Origin: an uncultured Bacteroidales bacterium
GTDB taxonomy: Bacteria; Bacteroidota; Bacteroidia; Bacteroidales; ML635J-15
Assembly (NCBI GenBank): GCA_905234755.1
Contig: CAJOIT010000009.1
Coordinates: 94,023-158,022, forward strand
Direction: 5' to 3'
Length of the DNA: 64,000 nucleotides
Below, piece after piece: positions 26,286-35,253 of this stretch. The notes below the pieces were generated by a model. That model had not been told where the DNA came from and searched no databases. It saw nothing but the letters and a program-made list of their open reading frames with translations. Numbering within the stretch: the first letter of the stretch is position 1; each line of letters opens with the position of its first letter. The position numbers were made by a program, and so were the translations under genes.

Positions 26286-27767
26286 ATGATGAAAAAACGA
26301 GTATTCATAACTGGTGCCACTGGCACAATGGGTTGGGCAGGACTTCAGGAGTTCATGCAGAGACTAGATAGATTCGACATAACCGTACTTGCACGACCGA
26401 GCAAAAAGAACAAGGAAAAACTTGCACCTTACGCCGACCGCATACGCATAGTATGGGGCGACCTAACAAAATACGAGGATGTGCTTGAAGCTACAAAAGA
26501 TGCCAACTATGTATTGCACGTTGGCGGAATGGTTTCGCCAGCAGCCGACTATTTTCCAAACAAAACTCGCCGCGTGAATGTACTTGCTGCACAAAATGTG
26601 GCAAAAGCAGTTCTGGCACAGCCGAATGCCGACAAAATCAAGGTTTGCTATATAGGTTCTGTCGCTCAAACCAGCGACCGCAACGAACCAATCCACTGGG
26701 GACGCACAGGCGACCCTATATGCATAAGCGTTTACGACCACTATGCAATTAGCAAGACCATTGCCGAACGTACAATCGTGGAATCTGGAATTCGCAACTG
26801 GGTATGCCTAAGGCAGTCGGGAATACTTTACCCCGAAATTCTCAAGAACTACGACCCGATAATGTTCCATGTTCCACTGCGCGGCGTACTCGAATGGGCA
26901 ACCGTAGAGGATAGCGGTCGTCTGTTAGCCAATATGTGCGAAGACAATGTTCCCGATGAGTTCTGGAACCGCTTCTACAATATAGGCAGCGGAAAAGAAT
27001 ACCGCCTTAGCAACTACGAATTTGAATGCAAACTGTTGAAAGCAATACATTGTCCGCCTCCGCAGAAGATTTTCAGACCAGAATGGTTCGTTCTGCGAAA
27101 CTTCCACGGACAATGGTATCTCGATTCGGACGTTCTTGAAAACTACTTGCATTTCCGCGCCAATATTCCTGTAGACGAATATTTTACAAACATGGGCAAG
27201 CAGTTGCCTTGGTTCTTCAACCTTGCAGCGATAGTTCCTGGATTTATAATAAGGTGGGCAATGCGTCCTATGGCCTACAAGAAAAAATGGGGAACTCAAT
27301 GGTGGATTAAGCATAACGAAAAACAAAGAATATCAGCATACTACGGTTCATTGGAACGCTACAAAGCCATTCCCGACTGGAAACACCAAAACCTCTCCCA
27401 TCCTAGCGAAACCGACATCGTAAAAATAGACCATGGCTACGACGAGCAGAAACCTCGTAGCGAATGGACAATAGATGACATGCGCAAGGCAGCGGAATTC
27501 CGTGGTGGCAAATGCTTGAGTGAAACAATGGAGAAAGGCGACTTCCGCACTCCGCTCGAATGGGAATGTCAGTTTGGACACAAGTTCAAGGCATCGCCAG
27601 TGCTGGTACTCGAAGGAGGACACTGGTGTCCCGAATGTCTGCCCACACCATGGAACTACGACGAAATCGCCAAGGGAAATCCGTTCTTCGCACAAGTATG
27701 GAAGCCACTTCACGGCGAAAACGAACACAACCAGTACGGCGAAGAGGTTTTTGAAGGTTGGGAATAA
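26286..27767 (+). CDS. extended SDR (NAD-epimerase family) fused to a zinc-ribbon-like tail
   Basis: A 493-residue protein; ATG codons at 26286 and 26289 both fit. The Rossmann motif is GATGTMG at about residues 10-16, and the catalytic YAISK follows 'YDH'. The first 330 residues match NAD-dependent epimerase/dehydratases acting on nucleotide sugars or sterol/flavonol-like substrates. The last 120 residues are unusual: 'EWECQFGHKF' and 'GGHWCPECLPTPWNYDEIA' form a treble-clef/zinc-ribbon-like pair (C..H and CxxC), a fold more often seen in nucleic-acid-binding proteins. The substrate is unknown. The gene is under its own promoter and is followed by the Fic gene's operator repeats. Confidence 0.8.
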   Translation: MMKKRVFITGATGTMGWAGLQEFMQRLDRFDITVLARPSKKNKEKLAPYADRIRIVWGDLTKYEDVLEATKDANYVLHVGGMVSPAADYFPNKTRRVNVLAAQNVAKAVLAQPNADKIKVCYIGSVAQTSDRNEPIHWGRTGDPICISVYDHYAISKTIAERTIVESGIRNWVCLRQSGILYPEILKNYDPIMFHVPLRGVLEWATVEDSGRLLANMCEDNVPDEFWNRFYNIGSGKEYRLSNYEFECKLLKAIHCPPPQKIFRPEWFVLRNFHGQWYLDSDVLENYLHFRANIPVDEYFTNMGKQLPWFFNLAAIVPGFIIRWAMRPMAYKKKWGTQWWIKHNEKQRISAYYGSLERYKAIPDWKHQNLSHPSETDIVKIDHGYDEQKPRSEWTIDDMRKAAEFRGGKCLSETMEKGDFRTPLEWECQFGHKFKASPVLVLEGGHWCPECLPTPWNYDEIAKGNPFFAQVWKPLHGENEHNQYGEEVFEGWE

Positions 27768-27784
27768 TCGCAACGAGATAATTC

Positions 27785-27819
27785 TTGCAAATTTTGCAAA
27801 AACTTGCAAGAATTTGCAA
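27785..27819 (+). promoter_or_regulatory. four phased TTGCAA palindromes upstream of the Fic gene
   Basis: The self-complementary hexamer TTGCAA starts at 27785, 27794, 27804 and 27814, steps of 9-10 bases that put all copies on the same face of the helix. The array ends 20 bases before the -7 box. This is what an operator for a winged-helix regulator would look like; the Fic protein has such a domain. Confidence 0.65.
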
Positions 27820-27839
27820 GAATTACAAAATAAAATTCT

Positions 27840-27847
27840 TACCTTTG
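27840..27847 (+). promoter_or_regulatory. -7 box of the Fic-radical SAM operon
   Basis: TACCTTTG ends 27 bases before ATG 27875. It rules out translation from the upstream in-frame TTG at 27785. Confidence 0.65.
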
Positions 27848-27874
27848 CACCCTGAACGACAAAAGGATGGACAA

Positions 27875-29158
27875 ATGATAGAACTACCGCCCAAAATAGA
27901 CAAGAAAATTCTTGTTAATGCCATAATAAAAGGATGCAATGCTGAAATTGTTCCGATTATTGACAAGATCAACACGAACTACGAATACTGGGACAAAGTA
28001 AAATACAAGTCTCTGCCACAAGGATATACGCCACAAATACTATGGACATTTGTAAAAGCATCGCGTATAAAAGGAATGATTACCGTGTGGGAAAAATACG
28101 GCATAAACCTGTGCATTACAAACCAAATGCAACGAATGTGTCACGACTTCGACATGAAATTTGGCGGATTCTGGGAAGATGACAACAAATCACAAAATTC
28201 GGAAAAGAAATACTACCTATCGAGTTCGCTCATGGAAGAAGCAATATATTCCAGCAAGATGGAAGGTGCTTCAACCACCCGCGTCATCGCCAAGGAAATG
28301 CTAAGGAAGAAAAAGACGCCACAAAACAAGGCGCAACAAATGATCGCCAACAACTACAATACAATCCAATACATAGTTGCTCACAAAAACGAACCGCTGA
28401 CAGAAGAAGGCCTGCTGTACATCCACAGGCTGATGACAGAAAAAACACTGGACAATTCTGATGATGCAGGACATTTTAGGACAAATGACAAAATTGTAGT
28501 TGCCGATATGGTAGAAGGCGATATAATCTACACACCACCATCATTCAAGGAAATTCCAGAATTTGTGGAAACTCTTTGCGACTTCTTCAACAACGACAAC
28601 CAACAAACATTTATACACCCTATAATTCGTGGAATTATCGTTCATTTCATGCTAGCGTTCATGCATCCATTTGTAGATGGCAACGGCAGAACCGCTCGTG
28701 CCCTATTTTATTGGTATATGCTGAAAGAAAACTACAATTTGACAGAATACATGTCAATATCAAGGGTTATTTCAAAATCGAAAGCAAGCTACGAGAAATC
28801 GTTCCGCTATACGGAAAACGATGGGAACGATATGGGCTATTTTGTTGCCTACAATCTAAGGGCTCTTGAAATATCATTTCAACAGCTCCGCGACTACATA
28901 CTGCGTAAGCAACGGGAGAAAAAAGCTGCTACTACATTCATGATTTCCGGCAACATCAACCAGCGGCAAGCATTAGTTCTGCAACGGCTCTCAGACGAAC
29001 CCGACACCATCTTTACCGTAAAAGATTTGCAAGACCAATTCTCCATATCTTCCATGACAGCAAGAAAAGATCTTTCCGATTTGGTACAACAAGGCTATTT
29101 AACCGAGATAGCCATTAATAAAGTAACTCGTGGATACATAAAAACACAAGCAAAATGA
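27875..29158 (+). CDS. Fic protein with N-terminal inhibitory motif and C-terminal winged helix
   Basis: A 427-residue protein, start chosen after the -7 box. The Fic core HPFVDGNGRTAR is complete at 264-275, so it should transfer AMP (or another nucleotide monophosphate) to hydroxyl side chains. Upstream, S-S-K-M-E-G at 126-131 fits the inhibitory helix motif (S/T)xxxE(G/N) of class II Fic proteins, whose Glu blocks ATP binding until relieved. The C-terminus ('TVKDLQDQFSISSMTARKDLSDLVQQGYL') is a winged helix of the DeoR/Fic-HTH type. It probably binds the TTGCAA array upstream for autoregulation. Its stop overlaps the radical SAM gene by 4 bases. The target protein is unknown. Confidence 0.88.
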   Translation: MIELPPKIDKKILVNAIIKGCNAEIVPIIDKINTNYEYWDKVKYKSLPQGYTPQILWTFVKASRIKGMITVWEKYGINLCITNQMQRMCHDFDMKFGGFWEDDNKSQNSEKKYYLSSSLMEEAIYSSKMEGASTTRVIAKEMLRKKKTPQNKAQQMIANNYNTIQYIVAHKNEPLTEEGLLYIHRLMTEKTLDNSDDAGHFRTNDKIVVADMVEGDIIYTPPSFKEIPEFVETLCDFFNNDNQQTFIHPIIRGIIVHFMLAFMHPFVDGNGRTARALFYWYMLKENYNLTEYMSISRVISKSKASYEKSFRYTENDGNDMGYFVAYNLRALEISFQQLRDYILRKQREKKAATTFMISGNINQRQALVLQRLSDEPDTIFTVKDLQDQFSISSMTARKDLSDLVQQGYLTEIAINKVTRGYIKTQAK

Positions 29159-30951
29159 ATGTTCACCTCCTGCTCATAACGCCACCGCTCACGCAAATCA
29201 ACACCGCATATCCAGCGACCGAACAACTCACCGGATACCTGCGCAAAATAGGCATAGAATGCGACCAGATGGATCTGGGTATAGAACTGATAGACAAGAT
29301 TCTAACCAAAGATTCCATAACACAGATTTTCGATGCGGCGGAAGGTGTGCATGTGTCGGGGAAGAAAGCCATAAACATAAGGATAATCCTGTCGAACAAG
29401 GACTTCTACACCAAATGGGCGGAACCTGTGAAACGATTCCTGCAAGGACACGACAATACATTCGCACAACTGTTTGCAAATACAAATTTCTGGGCAAACC
29501 AAAAGCGACTGCCCAATCCAGAAGACCTTGAATGGGACTACGGCACCTCGGGAACTTACAACCGCGCACAATACCTCTGCACACTCTTCATCGAGGACAT
29601 TGGCAATGTAATACAGCAATGCATAAGTCCGCACTTCGAGATGGTGCGCTACGCCGAAAAGCTCTGCCGTAGCCTAAGCGACTTCACTCCGCTAAACGAA
29701 GAACTCGAAAAGTCGCCTAACCTCATCGACCAATGGATGTTGGAACTGCTTGAACAAAAAATCGCAGCGACAAAACCCACACACATAGGGCTTTCGATTC
29801 CATTCCCCGGAAACTTGTACGGTGGACTAAGATGCGCCCAATACATCAAGCAGAAACATCCCGAAATGCACATAACCATGGGCGGTGGATACGTCAGCAC
29901 CGAACTGCGACAACTTTCCGATACGCGCATCTTCAATTACGTTGACACCATAACCTTCGATGACGGGGAACTGCCACTCGAACGACTGCTGACTGGCGGT
30001 GAACTTGTAAGGACAATGCGTTTCGGCAACGACAGCAAAATCGAGCGCATAAACATCGACAGCAAGGAAAACATAGCGTTCAGCGACTGGGGAACGCCAT
30101 GCCTCGATGGAATACGAAAGGAAATCTACCTCGACACAGCCGATACCGCAAATCCAATGCAACAGCTATGGAGCAACGGACATTGGAACAAGATGATGCT
30201 TGCTCACGGTTGCTACTGGGCAAAATGCACTTTCTGCGACACCACTCTCGACTACATCTGTCGCTACGACCACGCACCGGCCAACATAATAGCCGACCGC
30301 ATGGAAGGCATAATAAAACAGACCGGCATTTCGGGCTTCCATTTTGTAGATGAAGCAGCACCGCCAGCCACATTACGAAGCCTTTCTGAAGAAATCCTGA
30401 AACGCAAGATGACAGTCAGCTACTGGACAAACATCCGTTTCGAATCGGCATACAACAACGAACTTTGCTTTCTGATGGCACAAAGCGGATGCATTGCCGT
30501 CAGCGGTGGCATCGAAGTCGCATCGGAACGAGTGCTAAAGCTCATAAACAAGGGCATAAGCGTTAAATCGGTGCGCGAAACCCTGCGCAACTTTGCCAAC
30601 AACGGAATCATGGTCCACGCCTACCTTATGTACGGTTTTCCAAGTCAAACCGAAAAGGAACTATACGAGAGTCTTGACACCGTGCGACAATTCTTTGAGG
30701 AAGGCCTTATACAGTCGGCTTTCTGGCATCGCTACGCAATGACCTGCCATTCCATTTCGGGACAAAATCCGCAACAGTTTGGAGCAAAGCACGTCCCCCA
30801 ACCCATCGGCACTTTCGCCAACAACGAAATTCCGTTCACCTGCAACGGATCACCCGATTGGAGCAGGTTCGAACGCGGACTTAACCTCGCCACATTCAAC
30901 TATATGCGCGGAGCAGGATTTGATGTACCCGTAAAGCAATGGTTCAGGTAG
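29155..30951 (+). CDS. B12-binding-type radical SAM protein
   Basis: A 598-residue protein. The N-terminal 300 residues resemble a cobalamin-binding Rossmann domain of B12 radical SAM enzymes ('HLLLITPPLTQINTAYPATEQL', 'HIGLSIPFPGNLYGGL', 'ITMGGGYVSTEL'), but no DxHxxG motif is visible, so B12 would bind base-off without a His ligand, if at all. The radical SAM cluster is C353-x4-C358-x2-C361 in 'GCYWAKCTFCD', the variant spacing of this subgroup. 'GFHFVDEAAPPATL' and 'SGGIEVASERVLKLINKG' follow in the TIM-barrel core. Such enzymes methylate or rearrange unactivated carbons. The ATGA overlap with the Fic gene means they are co-translated. The substrate is unknown. Confidence 0.85.
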   Translation: MNVHLLLITPPLTQINTAYPATEQLTGYLRKIGIECDQMDLGIELIDKILTKDSITQIFDAAEGVHVSGKKAINIRIILSNKDFYTKWAEPVKRFLQGHDNTFAQLFANTNFWANQKRLPNPEDLEWDYGTSGTYNRAQYLCTLFIEDIGNVIQQCISPHFEMVRYAEKLCRSLSDFTPLNEELEKSPNLIDQWMLELLEQKIAATKPTHIGLSIPFPGNLYGGLRCAQYIKQKHPEMHITMGGGYVSTELRQLSDTRIFNYVDTITFDDGELPLERLLTGGELVRTMRFGNDSKIERINIDSKENIAFSDWGTPCLDGIRKEIYLDTADTANPMQQLWSNGHWNKMMLAHGCYWAKCTFCDTTLDYICRYDHAPANIIADRMEGIIKQTGISGFHFVDEAAPPATLRSLSEEILKRKMTVSYWTNIRFESAYNNELCFLMAQSGCIAVSGGIEVASERVLKLINKGISVKSVRETLRNFANNGIMVHAYLMYGFPSQTEKELYESLDTVRQFFEEGLIQSAFWHRYAMTCHSISGQNPQQFGAKHVPQPIGTFANNEIPFTCNGSPDWSRFERGLNLATFNYMRGAGFDVPVKQWFR

Positions 30952-30990
30952 AATATAAATTCTTGGCGAAGATAGCCGTCCCATTTAAAA

Positions 30991-31034
30991 ATCGTAAATC
31001 GTATTTCGTAAATCGTAAATATTGCTTATCTTTG
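30991..31034 (+). promoter_or_regulatory. AAATCGTA repeat block and -7 box of the AbfD-like gene
   Basis: 'aaatcgtaaatcgtatttcg' followed by another 'taaatcgtaaat' closely matches the block before valS. TATCTTTG at 31027-31034 is the -7 box, 34 bases before the ATG, the same distance as in valS. Confidence 0.6.
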
Positions 31035-31068
31035 CCAATCATTTTTTCAAAAATTAAAAGATAATATT

Positions 31069-32526
31069 ATGATAAGAACACGCGAACAATATTTGGCAGC
31101 CCTCAAGGCAATGAGACCAAATATCTACAAGAATGGAGAATTAATCACCGATGTTACAACCCACCCAGCAACTCGCCGTACAGTTGAAAGCCACGCACGC
31201 GCTTACGATGGTGCTGCTTGCGAAGAAAAGAAGGACATCTTCACAACTGTTTCCGATTTCACAGGAAAGCCGATTATGCGTTTCAACAGCATGATGAGAA
31301 CCCTCGAGGACATCATGAACAACGCCCGTATGAAACGTGAAATGTACCGTTTGACTGGTACCTGCTCGGGCGGAACCTGCGTTGGCTGGAATGCACAGAA
31401 TGTTATGTGGGCTGTTACCCACGACATCGATGCCGAATTTGGCACTAACTACCAGGAAAGACTGAAAAACTGGATACTTTCGGCTCAGGAACGCGGAATC
31501 CTCTGCGCAGCAGCTCTTACCGACGCAAAGGGTAACCGTAGCATGAAGCCTCATCAGCAGCCTTGCCTCGACAGCAATGTCCACATCGTTGAAAAGCGTG
31601 CCGACGGTATCGTAGTTCGCGGTGCCAAGGTTATGATTTGCGGTGTTGCTGCATCCGATGAAATCTTCATCCTCCCGGGTTCGGGCTACAAGGATACCGA
31701 TGCCGACTTTGCAGTATCATTCGTTTGCCCGCGCGACATCGAAGGTCTTACAATAGTTGAAACCCGCCGTCCGAGCGACGACCGCGAATACAAGCAAAAC
31801 TGGGATATTCCAGAAACTGGTATCACTCAGGCATACTTGCTCTTCGACAATGTATTCATTCCAAACGAGCGCGTTTTCATGGCTGGCGAATTCAAGTACT
31901 CGGGCAAGGTTATCGAATACTTCACCGCTAACTACCGTGCTTGCATAGGCGCTTGCGTTGCAGGTCAGGGCGACATTATGATTGGTGCTAGCATCCTTAT
32001 GGCTCGCGCAAACGGCATTTCGAGCAAGAAGTTCGACGACAAACTCGTAGCAATGGCAGCAAACAACGAAACAACCTTCGGTCTTGGTATCGGTGCAATG
32101 GCACTCGGCGGACAGAAGAACGGCGTTTGGGTTTCGAACTCGAAGATTGCTCACCTCAACAAGATGTATGTTGCTACATTGCCATACGAGACAAAGCGTC
32201 TCTGCCAGGAAATCGGCGGTGGTATCGTTGAAACAGGCTGCGCACCTACATACGAAGACTTCCACAATCCAGCATACGGCGAATTCATCACCAACATCAT
32301 TAAGGCTGGTGACTGCTCGACCGAAAGCCGCATGAGAGCCGTAAGACTTTCAGAGTGGTTAACTATCGGTGCCGGTGTTCCAGGATGTATGCACGGCGGT
32401 GGTTCACCCGATGGTGCAAAGATGGTAGTAAAGGCCTTCACTCCTTTCGAGGAATACGCAGAAATGGCAAAGAAGGTTGCAGGAATTACCGAAGATATTC
32501 CAGATCCAGTTGTTGTAAAGAAATAA
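31069..32526 (+). CDS. 4-hydroxybutyryl-CoA dehydratase-like flavoprotein
   Basis: A 485-residue protein of the AbfD / 4-hydroxyphenylacetate hydroxylase family, with high similarity to AbfD along the full length ('DGIVVRGAKVM', 'LFDNVFIPNERVFM', 'MHGGGSPDGAKM'). AbfD dehydrates 4-hydroxybutyryl-CoA to crotonyl-CoA with FAD and a [4Fe-4S] cluster held by C99, C103, H292 and C299 (Clostridium numbering, from memory). Here the Cys pair is C99 and C104 (one residue wider), the His position reads Tyr289 and the last Cys is C296. The cluster may therefore be changed or absent. An acyl-CoA dehydrogenase-like gene follows after a terminator hairpin. The fold is certain; the exact reaction is open. 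Confidence 0.8.
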   Translation: MIRTREQYLAALKAMRPNIYKNGELITDVTTHPATRRTVESHARAYDGAACEEKKDIFTTVSDFTGKPIMRFNSMMRTLEDIMNNARMKREMYRLTGTCSGGTCVGWNAQNVMWAVTHDIDAEFGTNYQERLKNWILSAQERGILCAAALTDAKGNRSMKPHQQPCLDSNVHIVEKRADGIVVRGAKVMICGVAASDEIFILPGSGYKDTDADFAVSFVCPRDIEGLTIVETRRPSDDREYKQNWDIPETGITQAYLLFDNVFIPNERVFMAGEFKYSGKVIEYFTANYRACIGACVAGQGDIMIGASILMARANGISSKKFDDKLVAMAANNETTFGLGIGAMALGGQKNGVWVSNSKIAHLNKMYVATLPYETKRLCQEIGGGIVETGCAPTYEDFHNPAYGEFITNIIKAGDCSTESRMRAVRLSEWLTIGAGVPGCMHGGGSPDGAKMVVKAFTPFEEYAEMAKKVAGITEDIPDPVVVKK

Positions 32527-32534
32527 CAAAACAT

Positions 32535-32569
32535 CAGCGGTTGCAGAACTTCTGCAATCGCTGTTTTTA
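32535..32569 (+). terminator. terminator after the AbfD-like gene
   Basis: AGCGGTTGCAGA (32536-32547) pairs with TCTGCAATCGCT (32551-32562), followed by TTTTT. The next gene starts 38 bases later, so readthrough or a separate promoter would set the ratio of the two proteins. Confidence 0.8.
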
Positions 32570-32606
32570 TATCATAAACGATTTAAAACAAAAAAATAAA
32601 GTAATT

Positions 32607-33749
32607 ATGTTTCAATTTTTCACAGAAGATCAGAAAATGTTACAGACTGCTGTACGCGAATTCGTAGAACAGAGAATCGCTCCACACGCAGCAGAATGGG
32701 ATGCAGAAGATAAATGTCCAGTTGAACTTTGGCCAGAACTCGGTCAGATGGGTATGCTCGGTTGCTTTGTACCGGAACAGTACGGCGGCGTAGGTCTCGG
32801 ACTTACCGAAAGAGCAATCATCATCGAAGAAGTTTCACGCTACTCGGCTGGTCTCGGAATCGCAATAATGACCCACGACCTTGGCGTTGCTGCTATCCTC
32901 AACTGGGGTACTGAAGAACAGAAGCAGAAATACTTGCCGGAACTTTGCGCAGGTACAAAGGTTGGCGGTCTTTCGGCTACCGAACCTACTGGCGGTTCAG
33001 ACCTTGGAAACCAGGGCACAACAATCGACAAGACTGAAACAGGTTTTGTAGTAAATGGTCGTAAGTGCTTCATTACCAACTCGCACATTGCAAATGTAAA
33101 TGTAATAATCGGTTGCAGCGGTGTAAACGAAAAAGGACGCAAGATATTGAGCGCAGTTATCGTTCCGCCCGAAACTCCAGGTTTGGCACCAGGTCGCGAA
33201 GAACATAAGCTCGGACTCAAGGGTTCGGTTACCGGCGAAGTCATCCTCAACGACGTTAAGATCGGCGACGACTGCTTGCTCAGCAAGGTTGGCGACGGTA
33301 TGAAGGTAGCAATGCACACCATCGGACATTTCGGTCGTTCGGGTATGGCAGCTATCGCAACCGGCGTACTCAAGGCTTGCCTCGAAGACGGTATCAAGTT
33401 CGCAAAGGAACGCGTTGTTTACGGAAAGCCTCTCACAGCATTGCAGGCAATCCAGTTCCTCATCGCAGAAAACAAGGTTGAATACGAAGCAGCAGAAAAT
33501 ATGCTTTTCAACGCAACAGCAATCTACGACCGCGGAACAGAATGTGTTCCCGATGTTGCGGCAGCTAAGTTGTACGCATCCGAAGCAGCTATCCGCGCAG
33601 CAAAACGTACCATCGAACTTATGGGTGGCTACGGCGTAATTAACGAATACGCAGCAGGAAGATACATGCGCGACGCTCTCGCTATCGTTCCATCGGGCGG
33701 CACTTCGGAAATCATGAAGATTATCATCGCTGGTGGCTTGACACGATAA
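32607..33749 (+). CDS. acyl-CoA dehydrogenase-like flavoprotein
   Basis: A 380-residue protein, start ATG at 32607 (upstream in-frame codons are inside the abfD-like gene and its terminator). The FAD signatures are present: 'GGLSATEPTGGSDLG' and 'CFITNSHIANVNV', and the four-helix C-terminal domain follows. In short- and medium-chain enzymes the catalytic base is the Glu of the 'YEGT' motif near the C-terminus; here the place reads S-G-G364-T-S. Isovaleryl- and long-chain enzymes use a Glu before the Arg of the helix-G region, but this protein has 'HFGRSGMA' there. The base is not identifiable, so the reaction may differ from plain dehydrogenation. No etfAB is nearby in the window. Confidence 0.82.
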   Translation: MFQFFTEDQKMLQTAVREFVEQRIAPHAAEWDAEDKCPVELWPELGQMGMLGCFVPEQYGGVGLGLTERAIIIEEVSRYSAGLGIAIMTHDLGVAAILNWGTEEQKQKYLPELCAGTKVGGLSATEPTGGSDLGNQGTTIDKTETGFVVNGRKCFITNSHIANVNVIIGCSGVNEKGRKILSAVIVPPETPGLAPGREEHKLGLKGSVTGEVILNDVKIGDDCLLSKVGDGMKVAMHTIGHFGRSGMAAIATGVLKACLEDGIKFAKERVVYGKPLTALQAIQFLIAENKVEYEAAENMLFNATAIYDRGTECVPDVAAAKLYASEAAIRAAKRTIELMGGYGVINEYAAGRYMRDALAIVPSGGTSEIMKIIIAGGLTR

Positions 33750-33757
33750 TATTATAA

Positions 33758-33788
33758 GGTGGAGATGCAATGCGTCTCCACTTTTTTT
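33758..33788 (+). terminator. terminator after the acyl-CoA dehydrogenase-like gene
   Basis: GTGGAGA (33759-33765) pairs with TCTCCAC (33775-33781), then seven T. It lies 9 bases past the stop. Confidence 0.8.
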
Positions 33789-33827
33789 ACAATAAACAGG
33801 AAAACATAACAAAAAAACGCAAGAATT

Positions 33828-35186
33828 ATGCTACTAGACATTACCGAAACAACAATGCCGTTGTGGGCGAGCGTACCATTTGTACTTATGCTGCTCATGA
33901 TTGCAGTATGCCCGCTGATTCACAAACTCGAACACTGGTGGGAGAAAAACCTTAACAAACTTTTAGTTTCGCTTATACTTGGAACACCCGTAGCGATATT
34001 CCTTATAATAAACGGCATGACTCACAACCTCGAACATCAACTTTTGTTCGATTACATTCCGTTCATAATACTATTGGGTTCGTTGTTCGTAATCACAGGC
34101 GGAATCCACTTGAAAGGCGACATTGAGGCAAAACCAAAAATCAACACCCTGTTCCTCGGAATAGGTTCAGTTTTGGCATCGATAATGGGAACGACTGGTG
34201 CAGCAATGCTCCTTATTCGCCCGATAATCCGCACAAATGCAGAACGCAAATACAAGGTTCACACCATATTGTTCTTCATTGCGGCAGTTGCAAACTGCGG
34301 TGGTTTGCTCACTCCACTTGGCGACCCGCCACTGTTTTTGCTCTACCTGCGTGGTGCCGACTTCACATGGTTCCTGCACTTGGTTCCTGAATGGGCATTT
34401 GCAAACATATTGTTGCTGCTGATATATTTCATCCTTGACACTCATTTCTACAAGAAGGAAAATCCGGCAGACATCATGCTCGACAAGACTTTGAAGCAGC
34501 CTATCAGACTCGAAGGAAAGCTTAATTTCCTCTGGTTGGCAGGTGTTGTTGCATCGGTTGCTTTCATCAATGCAGGCACAATCCCTGCAATGGGTGCCGA
34601 AGACGCTCCTATGTGGATAAAGTTCTTGCGTGAATATGTCCTCGTAGCATTGATAATTATTTCGCTTCTTACAACCAAGAAGAAAGTTCGTACCGACAAC
34701 AAATACTCGTGGACACCGATTATCGAGGTTGCAGTATTGTTCCTCGGCATCTTCACCACCATGGTTCCTACCATGATGTACCTGAAAGCAAACGCTGCAT
34801 CATGGGGACTTGACGCTCCGTGGCAGTTCTACTACCTCACAGGTGCAATGAGCTCCTTCCTCGACAACGCTCCTACCGCATTGGCATTCCACGGCGTTGC
34901 ATCAGGACTTACACCCGACACCGTTGCTGCTATCGGCGGAAACATCGTTGCCGACATTCCAGAAATACTTCTGAAAGCAATCTCGGTAGGTGCAGTATTC
35001 TTTGGTGCTATGACATACATTGGCAACGGACCAAACTTTATGGTAAAGTCAATCGCAGAGGAAAACGGAATCAAGATGCCGTCATTCTTCGGTTACATCA
35101 TAAAGTTCTCGTTGATTGTTCTTCTTCCTGTTTATGTTTTTACACAAGTAATATTCCTCTGGCTCATACCAATGCTTTGTGCATAA
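33828..35186 (+). CDS. nhaD: NhaD-type sodium/proton antiporter
   Basis: A 452-residue inner-membrane protein with about 11-13 helices, of the ion transporter superfamily that includes NhaD. Family motifs are 'SIMGTTGAAMLLIRP' near residue 120 and 'CGGLLTPLGDPPLFL' near residue 160, plus 'SFLDNAPTALAFHG' in the second half, which holds the conserved Asp-Asn pair. It would export Na+ in exchange for H+, and in Bacteroidales could use or dissipate a sodium gradient made by Rnf or Nqr. Substrate assignment is by family. It stands alone between terminators. Confidence 0.85.
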   Translation: MLLDITETTMPLWASVPFVLMLLMIAVCPLIHKLEHWWEKNLNKLLVSLILGTPVAIFLIINGMTHNLEHQLLFDYIPFIILLGSLFVITGGIHLKGDIEAKPKINTLFLGIGSVLASIMGTTGAAMLLIRPIIRTNAERKYKVHTILFFIAAVANCGGLLTPLGDPPLFLLYLRGADFTWFLHLVPEWAFANILLLLIYFILDTHFYKKENPADIMLDKTLKQPIRLEGKLNFLWLAGVVASVAFINAGTIPAMGAEDAPMWIKFLREYVLVALIIISLLTTKKKVRTDNKYSWTPIIEVAVLFLGIFTTMVPTMMYLKANAASWGLDAPWQFYYLTGAMSSFLDNAPTALAFHGVASGLTPDTVAAIGGNIVADIPEILLKAISVGAVFFGAMTYIGNGPNFMVKSIAEENGIKMPSFFGYIIKFSLIVLLPVYVFTQVIFLWLIPMLCA

Positions 35187-35205
35187 GAGGATTTACCAGA
35201 AATAG

Positions 35206-35239
35206 AAAAGACACAATCCATTGGGTTGTGTCTTTTTTT
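35206..35239 (+). terminator. terminator of nhaD
   Basis: AAAGACACAA (35207-35216) pairs with TTGTGTCTTT (35226-35235), followed by T. Confidence 0.85.
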
Positions 35240-35253
35240 GTACTAACAATTGA

